Shown in pieces: positions 42,920-51,383 of a DNA stretch of 64,000 nt. A program made the position numbers and the translations under genes. This stretch comes from Oscillospiraceae bacterium (GTDB taxonomy: Bacteria > Bacillota > Clostridia > Oscillospirales > Oscillospiraceae): assembly GCA_017458065.1 (NCBI GenBank), contig JAFTGD010000018.1, positions 22,950 through 86,949 of the forward strand. The letters are read 5' to 3'. Position 1 is the first letter of the stretch, and every line of letters starts with the position of its first letter. Below the pieces are notes generated by a model. The model searched no databases, was not told where the DNA came from, and saw nothing but the letters and a program-made list of their open reading frames with translations.

Positions 42920-43651
42920 TCAGTCGGTGAAAATCTGGGAAATGTAGATGATGCCGTTGGCTTCGTAGATTCCAAGCGCAGTCTGTGAGAAATCCGCCAG
43001 CATGATATTTGCCCTGTGCGAGTCAGAAGCCAGCCATGTCTCAACCAGAAGGTCGACCGCGGCATATTCCTTGTTCACCTGAATCAGGTTTTCTCCGGCG
43101 ACATTGTAGTCCACTGTAACGGCGGTGACTGCTGCGCTGCCGTCAGGACGGGTGTGGCCCCAGCTCTGGGAGCTCTCTTTGGCGCGGAGATCAGCCGTTG
43201 CCTGCAGCGCATTGTCATAACCGAGGATCCCAAGGCCATTCTTCACGCGTTCCTCATTTATCCGCTGGTAAATACCGTTGAGAAGCGTGTTGGCATTGAG
43301 CGGTAGTGTCTGTGCTGCGGTCACGGGAAGTTCAACCGTTGTGGTTACGGTCTCGGCAGGCTGTGTCTGCACGCCCTGTGGGGCAACAACATTGCCGTTT
43401 GGCATCACAATAACCGGGGCGGCTGTTTCTTTGCTCTGGCTGACGGTTACGTTGCTGCCGTCTGCGACGATCACGGCGGAAGCAGTTCCGCCTGTGACGA
43501 CCGTATTGCCGGAAGAAGTCTGTGCTGCGGCGGGTGTCTGTTCCACCGGTCCCCCGATAATCACGACCGTCTGATCGGCAAAAGCCGAAACCGGCAGAAT
43601 AGAAATGCAAAGCACCAGGCATAGCAGAGCAACAATAATCGATCTTTTCAT
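42920..43651 (-). CDS. Secreted CAP-domain protein
   Basis: A 243-residue protein with a clear signal peptide (MKRSIIVALLCLVLCISIL...SAFA), a Thr/Val/Gln-rich linker (about 25-120) and a CAP/SCP domain (about 125-243). The CAP motifs include INEERVKNGLG, WGHTRPDGS, VAGENL and HRANIML. Bacterial CAP proteins are extracellular, function mostly unknown. The start at MKRSII has GAGG upstream on the minus strand; a frame extension to 43726 has none. Promoter at 43717-43745. Confidence 0.88.
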   Translation of the reverse strand: MKRSIIVALLCLVLCISILPVSAFADQTVVIIGGPVEQTPAAAQTSSGNTVVTGGTASAVIVADGSNVTVSQSKETAAPVIVMPNGNVVAPQGVQTQPAETVTTTVELPVTAAQTLPLNANTLLNGIYQRINEERVKNGLGILGYDNALQATADLRAKESSQSWGHTRPDGSAAVTAVTVDYNVAGENLIQVNKEYAAVDLLVETWLASDSHRANIMLADFSQTALGIYEANGIIYISQIFTD

Positions 43652-43716
43652 TCTGGGTAAACCTCGTTTCTGAGAGATGAATATAGACAAAGAGTGTAGA
43701 CCGGAAGTCTGCTCAC

Positions 43717-43745
43717 AGTCTACCATAAGACAAACAAATTGTCAA
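43717..43745 (-). promoter_or_regulatory. Promoter of the CAP-domain gene
   Basis: Minus strand: TTGACA (43740-43745), 17 bp, TAGACT (43717-43722). Confidence 0.7.
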
Positions 43746-43804
43746 CAAATAGTTACAAAATAGAGACAAAATCTCGTAAGGACCCATGCCTCGTAACGGG
43801 GAGA

Positions 43805-45535
43805 TCAGAAGCCACCCATATATGTGTTCAGCCAGGCTGCATATGCGGCAGGGAGCTCAAGCGTTGGCTGATCCTGAATCTTCCAGCCGAGAGAAGAAGT
43901 CTGCTCTTTGACTGCGGACAGCATCTGAGGGATCTCGGCAAGCTGCACCAGACAGAATTCGGCTTTCTCCATATCACCGACCTGGGCAAAGCGCTCATAA
44001 GACAGCCTCAGCATGTCAAAATAATCAAGATATTCCCATAGCTGGTACCGGGAAAGGCGAATCGCTTCCTGCTTGCAGGACAGCATCTCGTCAAAGCGGC
44101 CTGCGTAATAAGCCGAACGGGCTTTTACGTCATAGGCAATGGATACGCTCTTGTTGATACGAAGGACTCGGTCTGCAAGACCGTCCGCTTCTTCCTCGGA
44201 GGCGGTGGGCAGCAGGGCGGTCATCGCCTCGGTGTAGGCAGGATAGATCTTTGCCGCGGTGGCGGTGTCCCGGAGATAGTAACAGAAAGACGCTGTGCCG
44301 ATCCAGCCTGAGAGAAGCGCGCCGCCCAGCAGTACACCGGCGGCGATGCTTTGCCGTCTTATTGGGCGGTCAGCCTTCTTCTCTGTGTCCATGACGAGAA
44401 AGAGAAGCAGCGCCATCGACACAAACTGGGTGTCAAAATCCAGCAGACAGTGCAGCAGCAGAACAGCAAGCAGCATCTTGCGACGGAACCCGCCTTCTTC
44501 CGAGTGAAAACTCTTCCACAGTGCCCAGAGGAACAATCCGGCGGGAACCCATCCGACATCCAGCAGAAGTTGGAGAAACTCATTGTGCACATGCTGCACG
44601 GAGTAGACGCCCGTCTGGAAGGAACCCTGCAGCCAGCGATAGCCGGTATAGCCGAGACCGAGAGGATGCTTCAGAATCACCGGGAGAGCGTCCTGCGCAT
44701 AGAGCAAACGCCCTAAAAACGTCGAGGACGAAGCTGAGATGGTGAGAAAGCGGCCGATCCCGTTCCGATCTCCGCTGAGCGCTGCGTATAGCGCGCTGAT
44801 GACAAGCATCAAACCTGCCAGACCGAGAATGCCGTTTCGTACTTTGCGGTTTGTTTCCTTCACGAGGAAGATAAGCAGTACACCAAACAGCAATACAAAG
44901 ACAACGCGGCTGCCGGTGAGAAGGATCCCCCCGATCAGGATGGCCAGCCATGGAAGCCTGCCGAAACGGAGAGGAGCACCGAAAAGCACAAGCACTACGG
45001 AAAACAACAGATACGCTGCATAGGTGTTCGGGTACTGGAAAAAGCCGGCCTGCCTCCCTGACACCGAGAACCATCCCTCCGGAAGCCCGACTCGGCTCAG
45101 CAGGAGAGACAGCAGCACCATTACACAGGCTGCATACGGCAGCTTGTTCAGAAGAGACCGGCGCCGGTCAGCGCCGTACTGTTCCAGCAGAAGGACAAAG
45201 AGCGGCAGGGGCAAAAACTGTACCGCGCCGATCAGCGCCATCCCGCGGTCGGTTCCCCACAGAGTTCCACCCAAATGAGACAGCACGATTGCCGCCGTTG
45301 TGAGAAAGACCGAACTGCCGGAAACGAATAAGGTTTCATTCTTCAGCAGGTAGAACAGCAGAAAAACAAGGACAATGCTGACGATAGCGGAACCCCAGGG
45401 GAAAAACATCCCGAGCAGAAACGGAGAGATAAGAACAACCCATTCGAGCACAGAGCACATGACGTGATCCGACACGGAATGTTTCATCTTTTGACGAGTT
45501 TCGGATTTTGATGCGGGATGGCTTTTCGCTGACAT
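43805..45535 (-). CDS. O-antigen-ligase/Wzy-like membrane protein
   Basis: A 576-residue protein with about ten hydrophobic segments to residue ~410 and the large loop typical of the Wzy_C/O-antigen ligase family (LGRLLYAQDALPVILKHPLGLGYTGYRW... QHVHNEFLQLLLDVGW). A C-terminal soluble part (~430-576) has TPR-like helices. In a Gram-positive it would polymerise or ligate lipid-linked glycan units outside the membrane. GGAGGAGGG precedes the start. It is divergent from the GT2 gene at 45701 and heads the polymer locus. Confidence 0.85.
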   Translation of the reverse strand: MSAKSHPASKSETRQKMKHSVSDHVMCSVLEWVVLISPFLLGMFFPWGSAIVSIVLVFLLFYLLKNETLFVSGSSVFLTTAAIVLSHLGGTLWGTDRGMALIGAVQFLPLPLFVLLLEQYGADRRRSLLNKLPYAACVMVLLSLLLSRVGLPEGWFSVSGRQAGFFQYPNTYAAYLLFSVVLVLFGAPLRFGRLPWLAILIGGILLTGSRVVFVLLFGVLLIFLVKETNRKVRNGILGLAGLMLVISALYAALSGDRNGIGRFLTISASSSTFLGRLLYAQDALPVILKHPLGLGYTGYRWLQGSFQTGVYSVQHVHNEFLQLLLDVGWVPAGLFLWALWKSFHSEEGGFRRKMLLAVLLLHCLLDFDTQFVSMALLLFLVMDTEKKADRPIRRQSIAAGVLLGGALLSGWIGTASFCYYLRDTATAAKIYPAYTEAMTALLPTASEEEADGLADRVLRINKSVSIAYDVKARSAYYAGRFDEMLSCKQEAIRLSRYQLWEYLDYFDMLRLSYERFAQVGDMEKAEFCLVQLAEIPQMLSAVKEQTSSLGWKIQDQPTLELPAAYAAWLNTYMGGF

Positions 45536-45618
45536 GGATCGTCCCTCCTCCCTGCGATCAATCTCTGTTGAAAAAGAATATCATAGCCGAATCAGAAATG
45601 CAAGCGAGAGCATAACAG

Positions 45619-45647
45619 TTGACAATCGAGGCCTGTTTCAGTAAAAT
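45619..45647 (+). promoter_or_regulatory. Promoter of the GT2 / polymer locus
   Basis: TTGACA (45619-45624), 17 bp, TAAAAT (45642-45647), ~54 bases before the ATG at 45701. Confidence 0.65.
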
Positions 45648-45700
45648 ATAATGATATATTTTACACCTGTATCGTTGTGTGGCAGGCTTGGAGAAATATT

Positions 45701-46735
45701 ATGATTTCAGTCATATTGCCGATTTACAATATCTGTAAAGAATTCCTCTCTGCGTGTTTGGATTCCCTGCAGAGGCAGACATACCAGGACTTTGAGGTTC
45801 TGATGGTCGATGACGGGTCAGAGCCGGGCGTTCACACCTGCTGCATGCGGTATCAGGAGCAGGATCCCAGATACCGTTATCTCCGACAGGAGAACGCCGG
45901 CGTCTGTGCCGCACGTAACAACGGTATGGATCACGCCGCCGGAGATTATATCTGCTTCATCGATCCGGATGACTGGGTGTCGGATACTTACCTTGAACTG
46001 CTGGTCAGGGAAATCACGGCGACGGAAGCAGATATCGCCATGGTGGACGGGGCAGTCCATTACAAGGCACAATCTGTGGAGAATCATTTTCTTGCCACGG
46101 AAAGGACTGTTCTGGAGGGGAAAGAGAAGAACCTCCTGATCTATCAGCTCTTCAGCCGGAAGATTTGTGCTTACTATCCGCCAGAGATCCCTGCAGGAAC
46201 CGCCTGGGCGAAGATATTCCGTACCGCTTTCCTGCGGGAAAAGGAACTGCGTTTTCTGCCCGAACTCAGACGTGTGGAGGATATCCTGTTCAATATGCAT
46301 GCCTATCAGCAGGCTGATCGAATTGCCTACCTGCCGGAATGCCTCTATCATTACCGCGTGAGCACGGATTCGGTCAGTCACCGTTTTGACCCGGATGTCA
46401 TTCCGCAGTTTGAACGCTTCTTCGCTGAGGCAGAAAATTTCCTGGACCGGTATCAAAAGGAGCGCTTGCTGTATGACGCTCTGGCGATGAGAGAACTCAC
46501 GGCAGTACACTCATACCTGCGTTTTTATTACTTCCGGATCCAGAATAAGCCTCAGAAGGAGATCGACCAAGAGATTGACACTCTTCTGAGTCGGGAGCCC
46601 TATGCCTCGGCTCTGAGGCAGATCGACCAAAGACTGCTGACCAAACAGGAATACCTGTTTGTCTTAGCTCTGAAGCACCGTAGCTATCTGCTCCTCCGTG
46701 CTCTCGTGAAAGGCAGAGAATTACTGAAGAGATAA
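45701..46735 (+). CDS. GT2 glycosyltransferase
   Basis: A 344-residue GT-A enzyme: ISVILPIYNICKEFLSACLDSL, MVDDGSEPG, NAGVCAARNNGMDHA and FIDPDDWVSDTYLE. The C-terminal ~150 residues are helical, as usual in family 2 capsule/teichoic enzymes. I start at MISVIL (45701) with GGAGA upstream; a GTG eight codons earlier is less likely. It is the first gene of the rightward part of the locus. Acceptor and donor cannot be told from sequence. Confidence 0.87.
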   Translation: MISVILPIYNICKEFLSACLDSLQRQTYQDFEVLMVDDGSEPGVHTCCMRYQEQDPRYRYLRQENAGVCAARNNGMDHAAGDYICFIDPDDWVSDTYLELLVREITATEADIAMVDGAVHYKAQSVENHFLATERTVLEGKEKNLLIYQLFSRKICAYYPPEIPAGTAWAKIFRTAFLREKELRFLPELRRVEDILFNMHAYQQADRIAYLPECLYHYRVSTDSVSHRFDPDVIPQFERFFAEAENFLDRYQKERLLYDALAMRELTAVHSYLRFYYFRIQNKPQKEIDQEIDTLLSREPYASALRQIDQRLLTKQEYLFVLALKHRSYLLLRALVKGRELLKR

Positions 46736-46759
46736 GCCCTAAAAAGTGAGGATCTGAAA

Positions 46760-48550
46760 ATGATTATGAACTATAAACATGGTTTATTTAAAAGAGTGGT
46801 TTCAATCCTGGTTGTGGGAACGCTTCTGATTTCACTTGTAGTTGTATCGGGATACGGAGAGACGGTAGATGTCGGTACGATTGATGAAAAGGGAATCGGA
46901 ACAGAGGCAGAAGAGATATCCGCCAATGAAACGAAAGGATCTGCTGAAGCAGACGCGACAGAGATACCAGAGCAGACGGAGGTCACAGAGACTGCAGAAC
47001 AGGCAGAAGATAGCTTCCCCTCAGAGCTTGAGATGCGTTATGACGACCATATGGACATGAGCGGGAGAACTGTCGAGATCGTTAGTGCAGGAAAGCCAAC
47101 ATCTTTCCGGGTCGGGTATGATATTGAAGAAGGGACGCCCGACGAAGCTGTGGTGTCTCTGGAAGGTGAGAGACTGGTTGCTGTTGGAATCGGAACGGCA
47201 CAAATCACGGTAGACGAAGTACTCTGCGACGTGACCGTGACAGCAGCCCCAATCTCTCTTCTGTTATTGGGCGGACAGAGCAACATGGAAGGCTTGAATG
47301 GAAATCCTGATCAGTCCATTCTGTGCCCGCAGGGACAGGTCTATGAAAGTTTTGGCGATGTCAGTATCCTGAACCGCTACACGGCGCCTTATCTGGCTCC
47401 GAGTGCGCTTACTGGAGATTATAGAACGGTTAATACACGGGGAACAACAGAGTACATCTGTGATTATCCTATCTATGCACTGACGGAAGAAGGAAGCGGA
47501 AAAGCCGGACCGGATAGCGGACTGGCATATGAATGGATCAAAGCTACTGGGGAGAAAGTCTGGTTGGTCAACGTTTCCCACAGTGCTGCCAGCATGAATA
47601 CCTTCCAGAAGTACTGCAACAACTACGAGGCGGCGCAGTACCTTTTTGTAGCATGTGAGGAGACTTTGAGAAAAGAGATTGCTGCTGGTCACTATACCCT
47701 TTCCCATATGGGAATGTTCTGGTGCCAGGGATGTGCTGATGATAATAATCCGGCGAATTGGTATGTTGGAAAATTTGCTGCTATGTATAATGATTTCAAA
47801 AAAGATATGAGCATAGATTTAGACAGTGACCCATCCACTCCGAATAACACGCTTGAGTTTGCTGATATCATCATGGCGATGGCAGGGACTTTCAAGCGGA
47901 CGGGATACCGGGTGGGGAATAATCGTCCAGAAACAGATGGATTTTACACCACATATAAAGAACTTGAGATGCGGGGGCATCGTGTCGGACAGTACTGGAT
48001 GGCGGCAAATCCTGATTTTCCGGATGTCAATTTGGTCTGTAATCTTGCTGAGAGTTGGGTAACTATGCCAGATGGAACAGATGGTGTGAAAGCTTATTTT
48101 GAAAGCCATTATGAAGCCGGAGCAGTGGACTATCCAACGCACACCGAACAAAGCGCAGAATGGCGTACTCCGACAAAACCAGAGGATGTCAAAGACTCTA
48201 TTCATTACAAACAAATCGGATACAATGAAGTGGGAATGGAAGCAGCCAAGAACGCATGCATTTTGCTGGGATATCTGGAAGACACGGATGAAGAGACAGT
48301 TGTCAGATTTGTAGATTGGACGGGATATCAGGAAGCCGTTAGAGTAGAGCCCTCAGTTTACGGAATGTCAGAAACGCTCGTCGTCCCAAGAGTTACACCG
48401 GTATATCGTGCCAAAACCGTCACCTACGAGGTTACAGACGGACTGAAGTACGATTATTATGATTTGCTGACACAGAATTATAACGTTAAGGAAGGTACTC
48501 TCTCAGTAAGCGGCCAAAGTGATGTCGAAGTAAAAGTGGGAATTGGTTGA
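46760..48550 (+). CDS. Secreted SASA-type carbohydrate esterase
   Basis: A 596-residue protein with a signal peptide (about 10-35), a Glu/Thr-rich linker and a small Big-like β module (~95-155). The SASA/GDSL-like esterase domain begins LLLLGGQSNMEG (Ser in GQSN as nucleophile); the Asp/His pair is in DSIHYKQIGY. A C-terminal β extension follows. SASA enzymes remove O-acetyl groups from sugars such as sialic acid or polysaccharides. In this locus it could trim acetyl groups added by the acyltransferase at 56764. It has no sortase signal, so it is released or loosely bound. Confidence 0.8.
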   Translation: MIMNYKHGLFKRVVSILVVGTLLISLVVVSGYGETVDVGTIDEKGIGTEAEEISANETKGSAEADATEIPEQTEVTETAEQAEDSFPSELEMRYDDHMDMSGRTVEIVSAGKPTSFRVGYDIEEGTPDEAVVSLEGERLVAVGIGTAQITVDEVLCDVTVTAAPISLLLLGGQSNMEGLNGNPDQSILCPQGQVYESFGDVSILNRYTAPYLAPSALTGDYRTVNTRGTTEYICDYPIYALTEEGSGKAGPDSGLAYEWIKATGEKVWLVNVSHSAASMNTFQKYCNNYEAAQYLFVACEETLRKEIAAGHYTLSHMGMFWCQGCADDNNPANWYVGKFAAMYNDFKKDMSIDLDSDPSTPNNTLEFADIIMAMAGTFKRTGYRVGNNRPETDGFYTTYKELEMRGHRVGQYWMAANPDFPDVNLVCNLAESWVTMPDGTDGVKAYFESHYEAGAVDYPTHTEQSAEWRTPTKPEDVKDSIHYKQIGYNEVGMEAAKNACILLGYLEDTDEETVVRFVDWTGYQEAVRVEPSVYGMSETLVVPRVTPVYRAKTVTYEVTDGLKYDYYDLLTQNYNVKEGTLSVSGQSDVEVKVGIG

Positions 48551-48644
48551 TACGAATCCTACCAGTATGAAACGTGTTTTTCAATCACAATCGTGAAAAC
48601 CGAGGTAATATAATAGTATCATCGCTTAAAGGTGAGGCAGTATC

Positions 48645-50321
48645 ATGATAAACAGCTTTCAATATTGTCTGGTATCTGTAATCATTCCAGTTTTTAATGC
48701 AAAAAAATATCTCTCGTCTGCGATTCGATCGCTGCGGAAACAGACAATATCACAAGAGCAAATAGAGGTTCTTTTAATCGACGATGGTTCCACAGACGGA
48801 AGTGCAGAAGTCTGTGATCGCTATGCGCAGAAGTATAACAATATACGTGTTTTCCATCAGGAAAACAAGGGAGTCTCTGCAGCGAGAAATAAGGGAATCA
48901 TGGAAGCAAGAGGAAAATACCTTGCCTTTCTTGATGCAGATGACTGGCTTTCCAAAGAAGCATTGAAGAATGTGAGGGACTTTTTCGAAGCGCATTATGA
49001 TGAGACTGATGTCGTTGGATTTAAAACGATTTTCTATTATTCTGCAAAAAATAAACAAGCCCATCCCCGGGATCTCCTGATTCAGAACAGCGGTATTATC
49101 TCCTGTAACAACAAAGCCTGTATCAATCTAACCCGATTGACCGTACTGGTAAAAAACCGCGGAGAAGATAATGTCTTTTTCTCGACGGAGCTGAGCTTTC
49201 ATGAGGATGAAGACTATCTGGTCAGAGCGCTTGCACGCTGTGCTAATTTCGGATATGTTAAGGAAGCATGCTATTTCTATCGGCAGAATACCGGGGGAGC
49301 AACAGACACCGTCTCGAGCCCGGAATGGCTTTTCGCTCCCTCAACAAAAATGTATCAGGAGTGGCTCTTATCCTTTCAGATGCAACCGGAAATGAATTCT
49401 TATGTGCAGAACGCAATATTAAACGATTTCGCCTGGAAGTTGCGCGATCACAAGCTGTTGCCCAATCATCTCTCTGGGCCTGCCTATTCTGAGGGAGTAA
49501 ACACAATCCGAAGCATTTTGGAACAGATAGAATACGGACGAATTGTCCAGCATCCAAGTCTGGATTACAGGGATCGTTTCTTCCTTGTTGCTCTGAGAGG
49601 AAGTCCAGAAACAAATAAAGAGCAGATCTGTACCCTCTTCCTCACAAGTTACAATAGCCAGATGCGGGAGTCGTATATTATAGGGATGTTGTCAGGACTA
49701 AATCTGGATCTCGAAATGGTGGACATCCTGGTCGGAACTGCGGATGGGAAAAAAAAGATCCCCATAATATGTCAGAGATTCCCTTGGCGTGATCGGCCGG
49801 AAGATGATGTGGTTGACAGCTATTATGGGTTCATTAAAAAAATGAAATGGGACGAAACAGATGTTCTGTGCTTTTTCGCAAGCTACGAGGGTCACCATAT
49901 CCCGTTAACAATCTGCTATGGTCCGGATGCCTGTACAGATAATGTCACAGATAAAGACAGAAATATCAAGATCAAATTGCTGAATATGGCAATAACAGCG
50001 ATAAAACTGTTTTCAGGTCGGATTTGGCTTTATCATGGATGCCCGGAAACATTCCATACTGAGAAAACACGGAAGGACGGTATTCATCGTTTCTATATTG
50101 CTGAAAAGGGGGATAAAGAGACCGGCGGAAAGAGGGTCGTCCCGTTTAGGAGTAAAACCCATAGATTGCTGTTTCTCATGTCAGATAAAATTATTCTTAA
50201 TTCGCCCTGGCAATCTTACGTGCCGTTTTATGAACCGACCTATAAAGTGGTGAAGGCAACAGTAGAACATGGACTCATCGTAGCGGAGCATGGTGAGGGA
50301 GAGCTCAGATCTGGGGTTTAA
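48645..50321 (+). CDS. GT2 glycosyltransferase with truncated TagF-like tail
   Basis: A 558-residue protein. The GT2 domain (1-~330) has VSVIIPVFNAKKYL, LLIDDGSTDGS, GVSAARNKG and FLDADDWLS. The last ~120 residues (VVPFRSKTHRLLFLMSDKIILN) resemble the N-terminal half of the CDP-glycerol-phosphotransferase-like domain in the 51384 and 54092 proteins, but the nucleotide-binding half is missing. The end overlaps the convergent GT2 gene by 17 bp. It may be a decayed polymerase or a transferase with a docking tail. Confidence 0.78.
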   Translation: MINSFQYCLVSVIIPVFNAKKYLSSAIRSLRKQTISQEQIEVLLIDDGSTDGSAEVCDRYAQKYNNIRVFHQENKGVSAARNKGIMEARGKYLAFLDADDWLSKEALKNVRDFFEAHYDETDVVGFKTIFYYSAKNKQAHPRDLLIQNSGIISCNNKACINLTRLTVLVKNRGEDNVFFSTELSFHEDEDYLVRALARCANFGYVKEACYFYRQNTGGATDTVSSPEWLFAPSTKMYQEWLLSFQMQPEMNSYVQNAILNDFAWKLRDHKLLPNHLSGPAYSEGVNTIRSILEQIEYGRIVQHPSLDYRDRFFLVALRGSPETNKEQICTLFLTSYNSQMRESYIIGMLSGLNLDLEMVDILVGTADGKKKIPIICQRFPWRDRPEDDVVDSYYGFIKKMKWDETDVLCFFASYEGHHIPLTICYGPDACTDNVTDKDRNIKIKLLNMAITAIKLFSGRIWLYHGCPETFHTEKTRKDGIHRFYIAEKGDKETGGKRVVPFRSKTHRLLFLMSDKIILNSPWQSYVPFYEPTYKVVKATVEHGLIVAEHGEGELRSGV

Positions 50322-51288
50322 AACGGAACTTTATACCCGTGTAAATCCTGGGGTTTGTAAGAAAGAGAGCATATTTCACCTTATCCGTCCAAGAACGATA
50401 TGGCGACCGGTAAACATGATGTCGGAGTTGAAATGCTTTTCTGTACAGAGTGTGCATCAGAGAGGCATCCGGATAATGAGAAAGGTAAGCCGCGTCATAA
50501 TGATTGCGAACACGATAAGAGAGCGCGGCATAGCATTCATTCAGAAATTCTTCCGACTCATAGGTCGCCTCTTTACAGACGGTCTCCCAGGCGAGGATTT
50601 CTGAGAATTGATTTGGGTTATACACAGCGTGGGTTGCGGAATCCTTTCGGTATGTGGCGTAATAATATGAAGCGTCAATATATGCAAAGTTTCGTGCTTT
50701 TCGTAGCAGTCGGGAAAAAAACAAGAGATCCTCTCCAACACTGAATTCCGGATCAAAGCGGAGGGCGCCAATGAGCGCACGAGAATATAAACCAGCTGAA
50801 ACAGTATAGTGCCGGAACTCATTGGTGTACCGAAAACGCTCAATGGGTACATCAGTTTTGCGTGGCAGGTTCTCCGGTTGGTATGCAGTGAAATCAGCAA
50901 GTGTATGGTCTTGGCCCCACATGATTTTGCAAATTACGATGGAAGCTTCGGAGCTGGTGGCTACGGAGATCATATCCCGGATATAATCGGGTTTGACAAG
51001 ATCATCGCCGTCTATAAAAACGCAGTATTCTCCAGAAGCCAGATCCAAAGCGTAATTCCTCGCGACAGATACCCCACCGTTTTCTCTGTGGAAAACCTGG
51101 AATCTGGTATCTATATTACAAATCTGATCGCAGATGTCAGCACTTCCATCAGTAGATCCGTCATCTACAAGAATGATTTCAAGATTTCGGTATGTTTGTG
51201 CCCGTATGTTTTCTAATGTAGCAGGCAGAAAACCGCAAATATTATAGACCGGGACAATTACTGAAACCTTTGGACTCAATTGATTCAT
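50305..51288 (-). CDS. GT2 glycosyltransferase (opposite strand)
   Basis: A 327-residue enzyme: VSVIVPVYNICGFLPATLENI, LVDDGSTDGSADIC, GGVSVARNYALD and FIDGDDLVK. It is the only minus-strand gene between 46 and 62 kb, an island within a rightward operon, so it was probably inserted separately. The start at MNQLSP follows AAAAGGAG; a TTG/ATG extension to 51315 is unlikely. The 3' end overlaps the 48645 gene. Confidence 0.87.
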   Translation of the reverse strand: MNQLSPKVSVIVPVYNICGFLPATLENIRAQTYRNLEIILVDDGSTDGSADICDQICNIDTRFQVFHRENGGVSVARNYALDLASGEYCVFIDGDDLVKPDYIRDMISVATSSEASIVICKIMWGQDHTLADFTAYQPENLPRKTDVPIERFRYTNEFRHYTVSAGLYSRALIGALRFDPEFSVGEDLLFFSRLLRKARNFAYIDASYYYATYRKDSATHAVYNPNQFSEILAWETVCKEATYESEEFLNECYAALSYRVRNHYDAAYLSHYPDASLMHTLYRKAFQLRHHVYRSPYRSWTDKVKYALFLTNPRIYTGIKFRFKPQI

Positions 51289-51383
51289 TTTGTGCTCCTT
51301 TTGCTGGGCTGACATTCACTTTAGCATAGACAGTCAGAAAAAGCAAGTTACATAAGCTAAACATAACATGGAGAGGTAAAACT

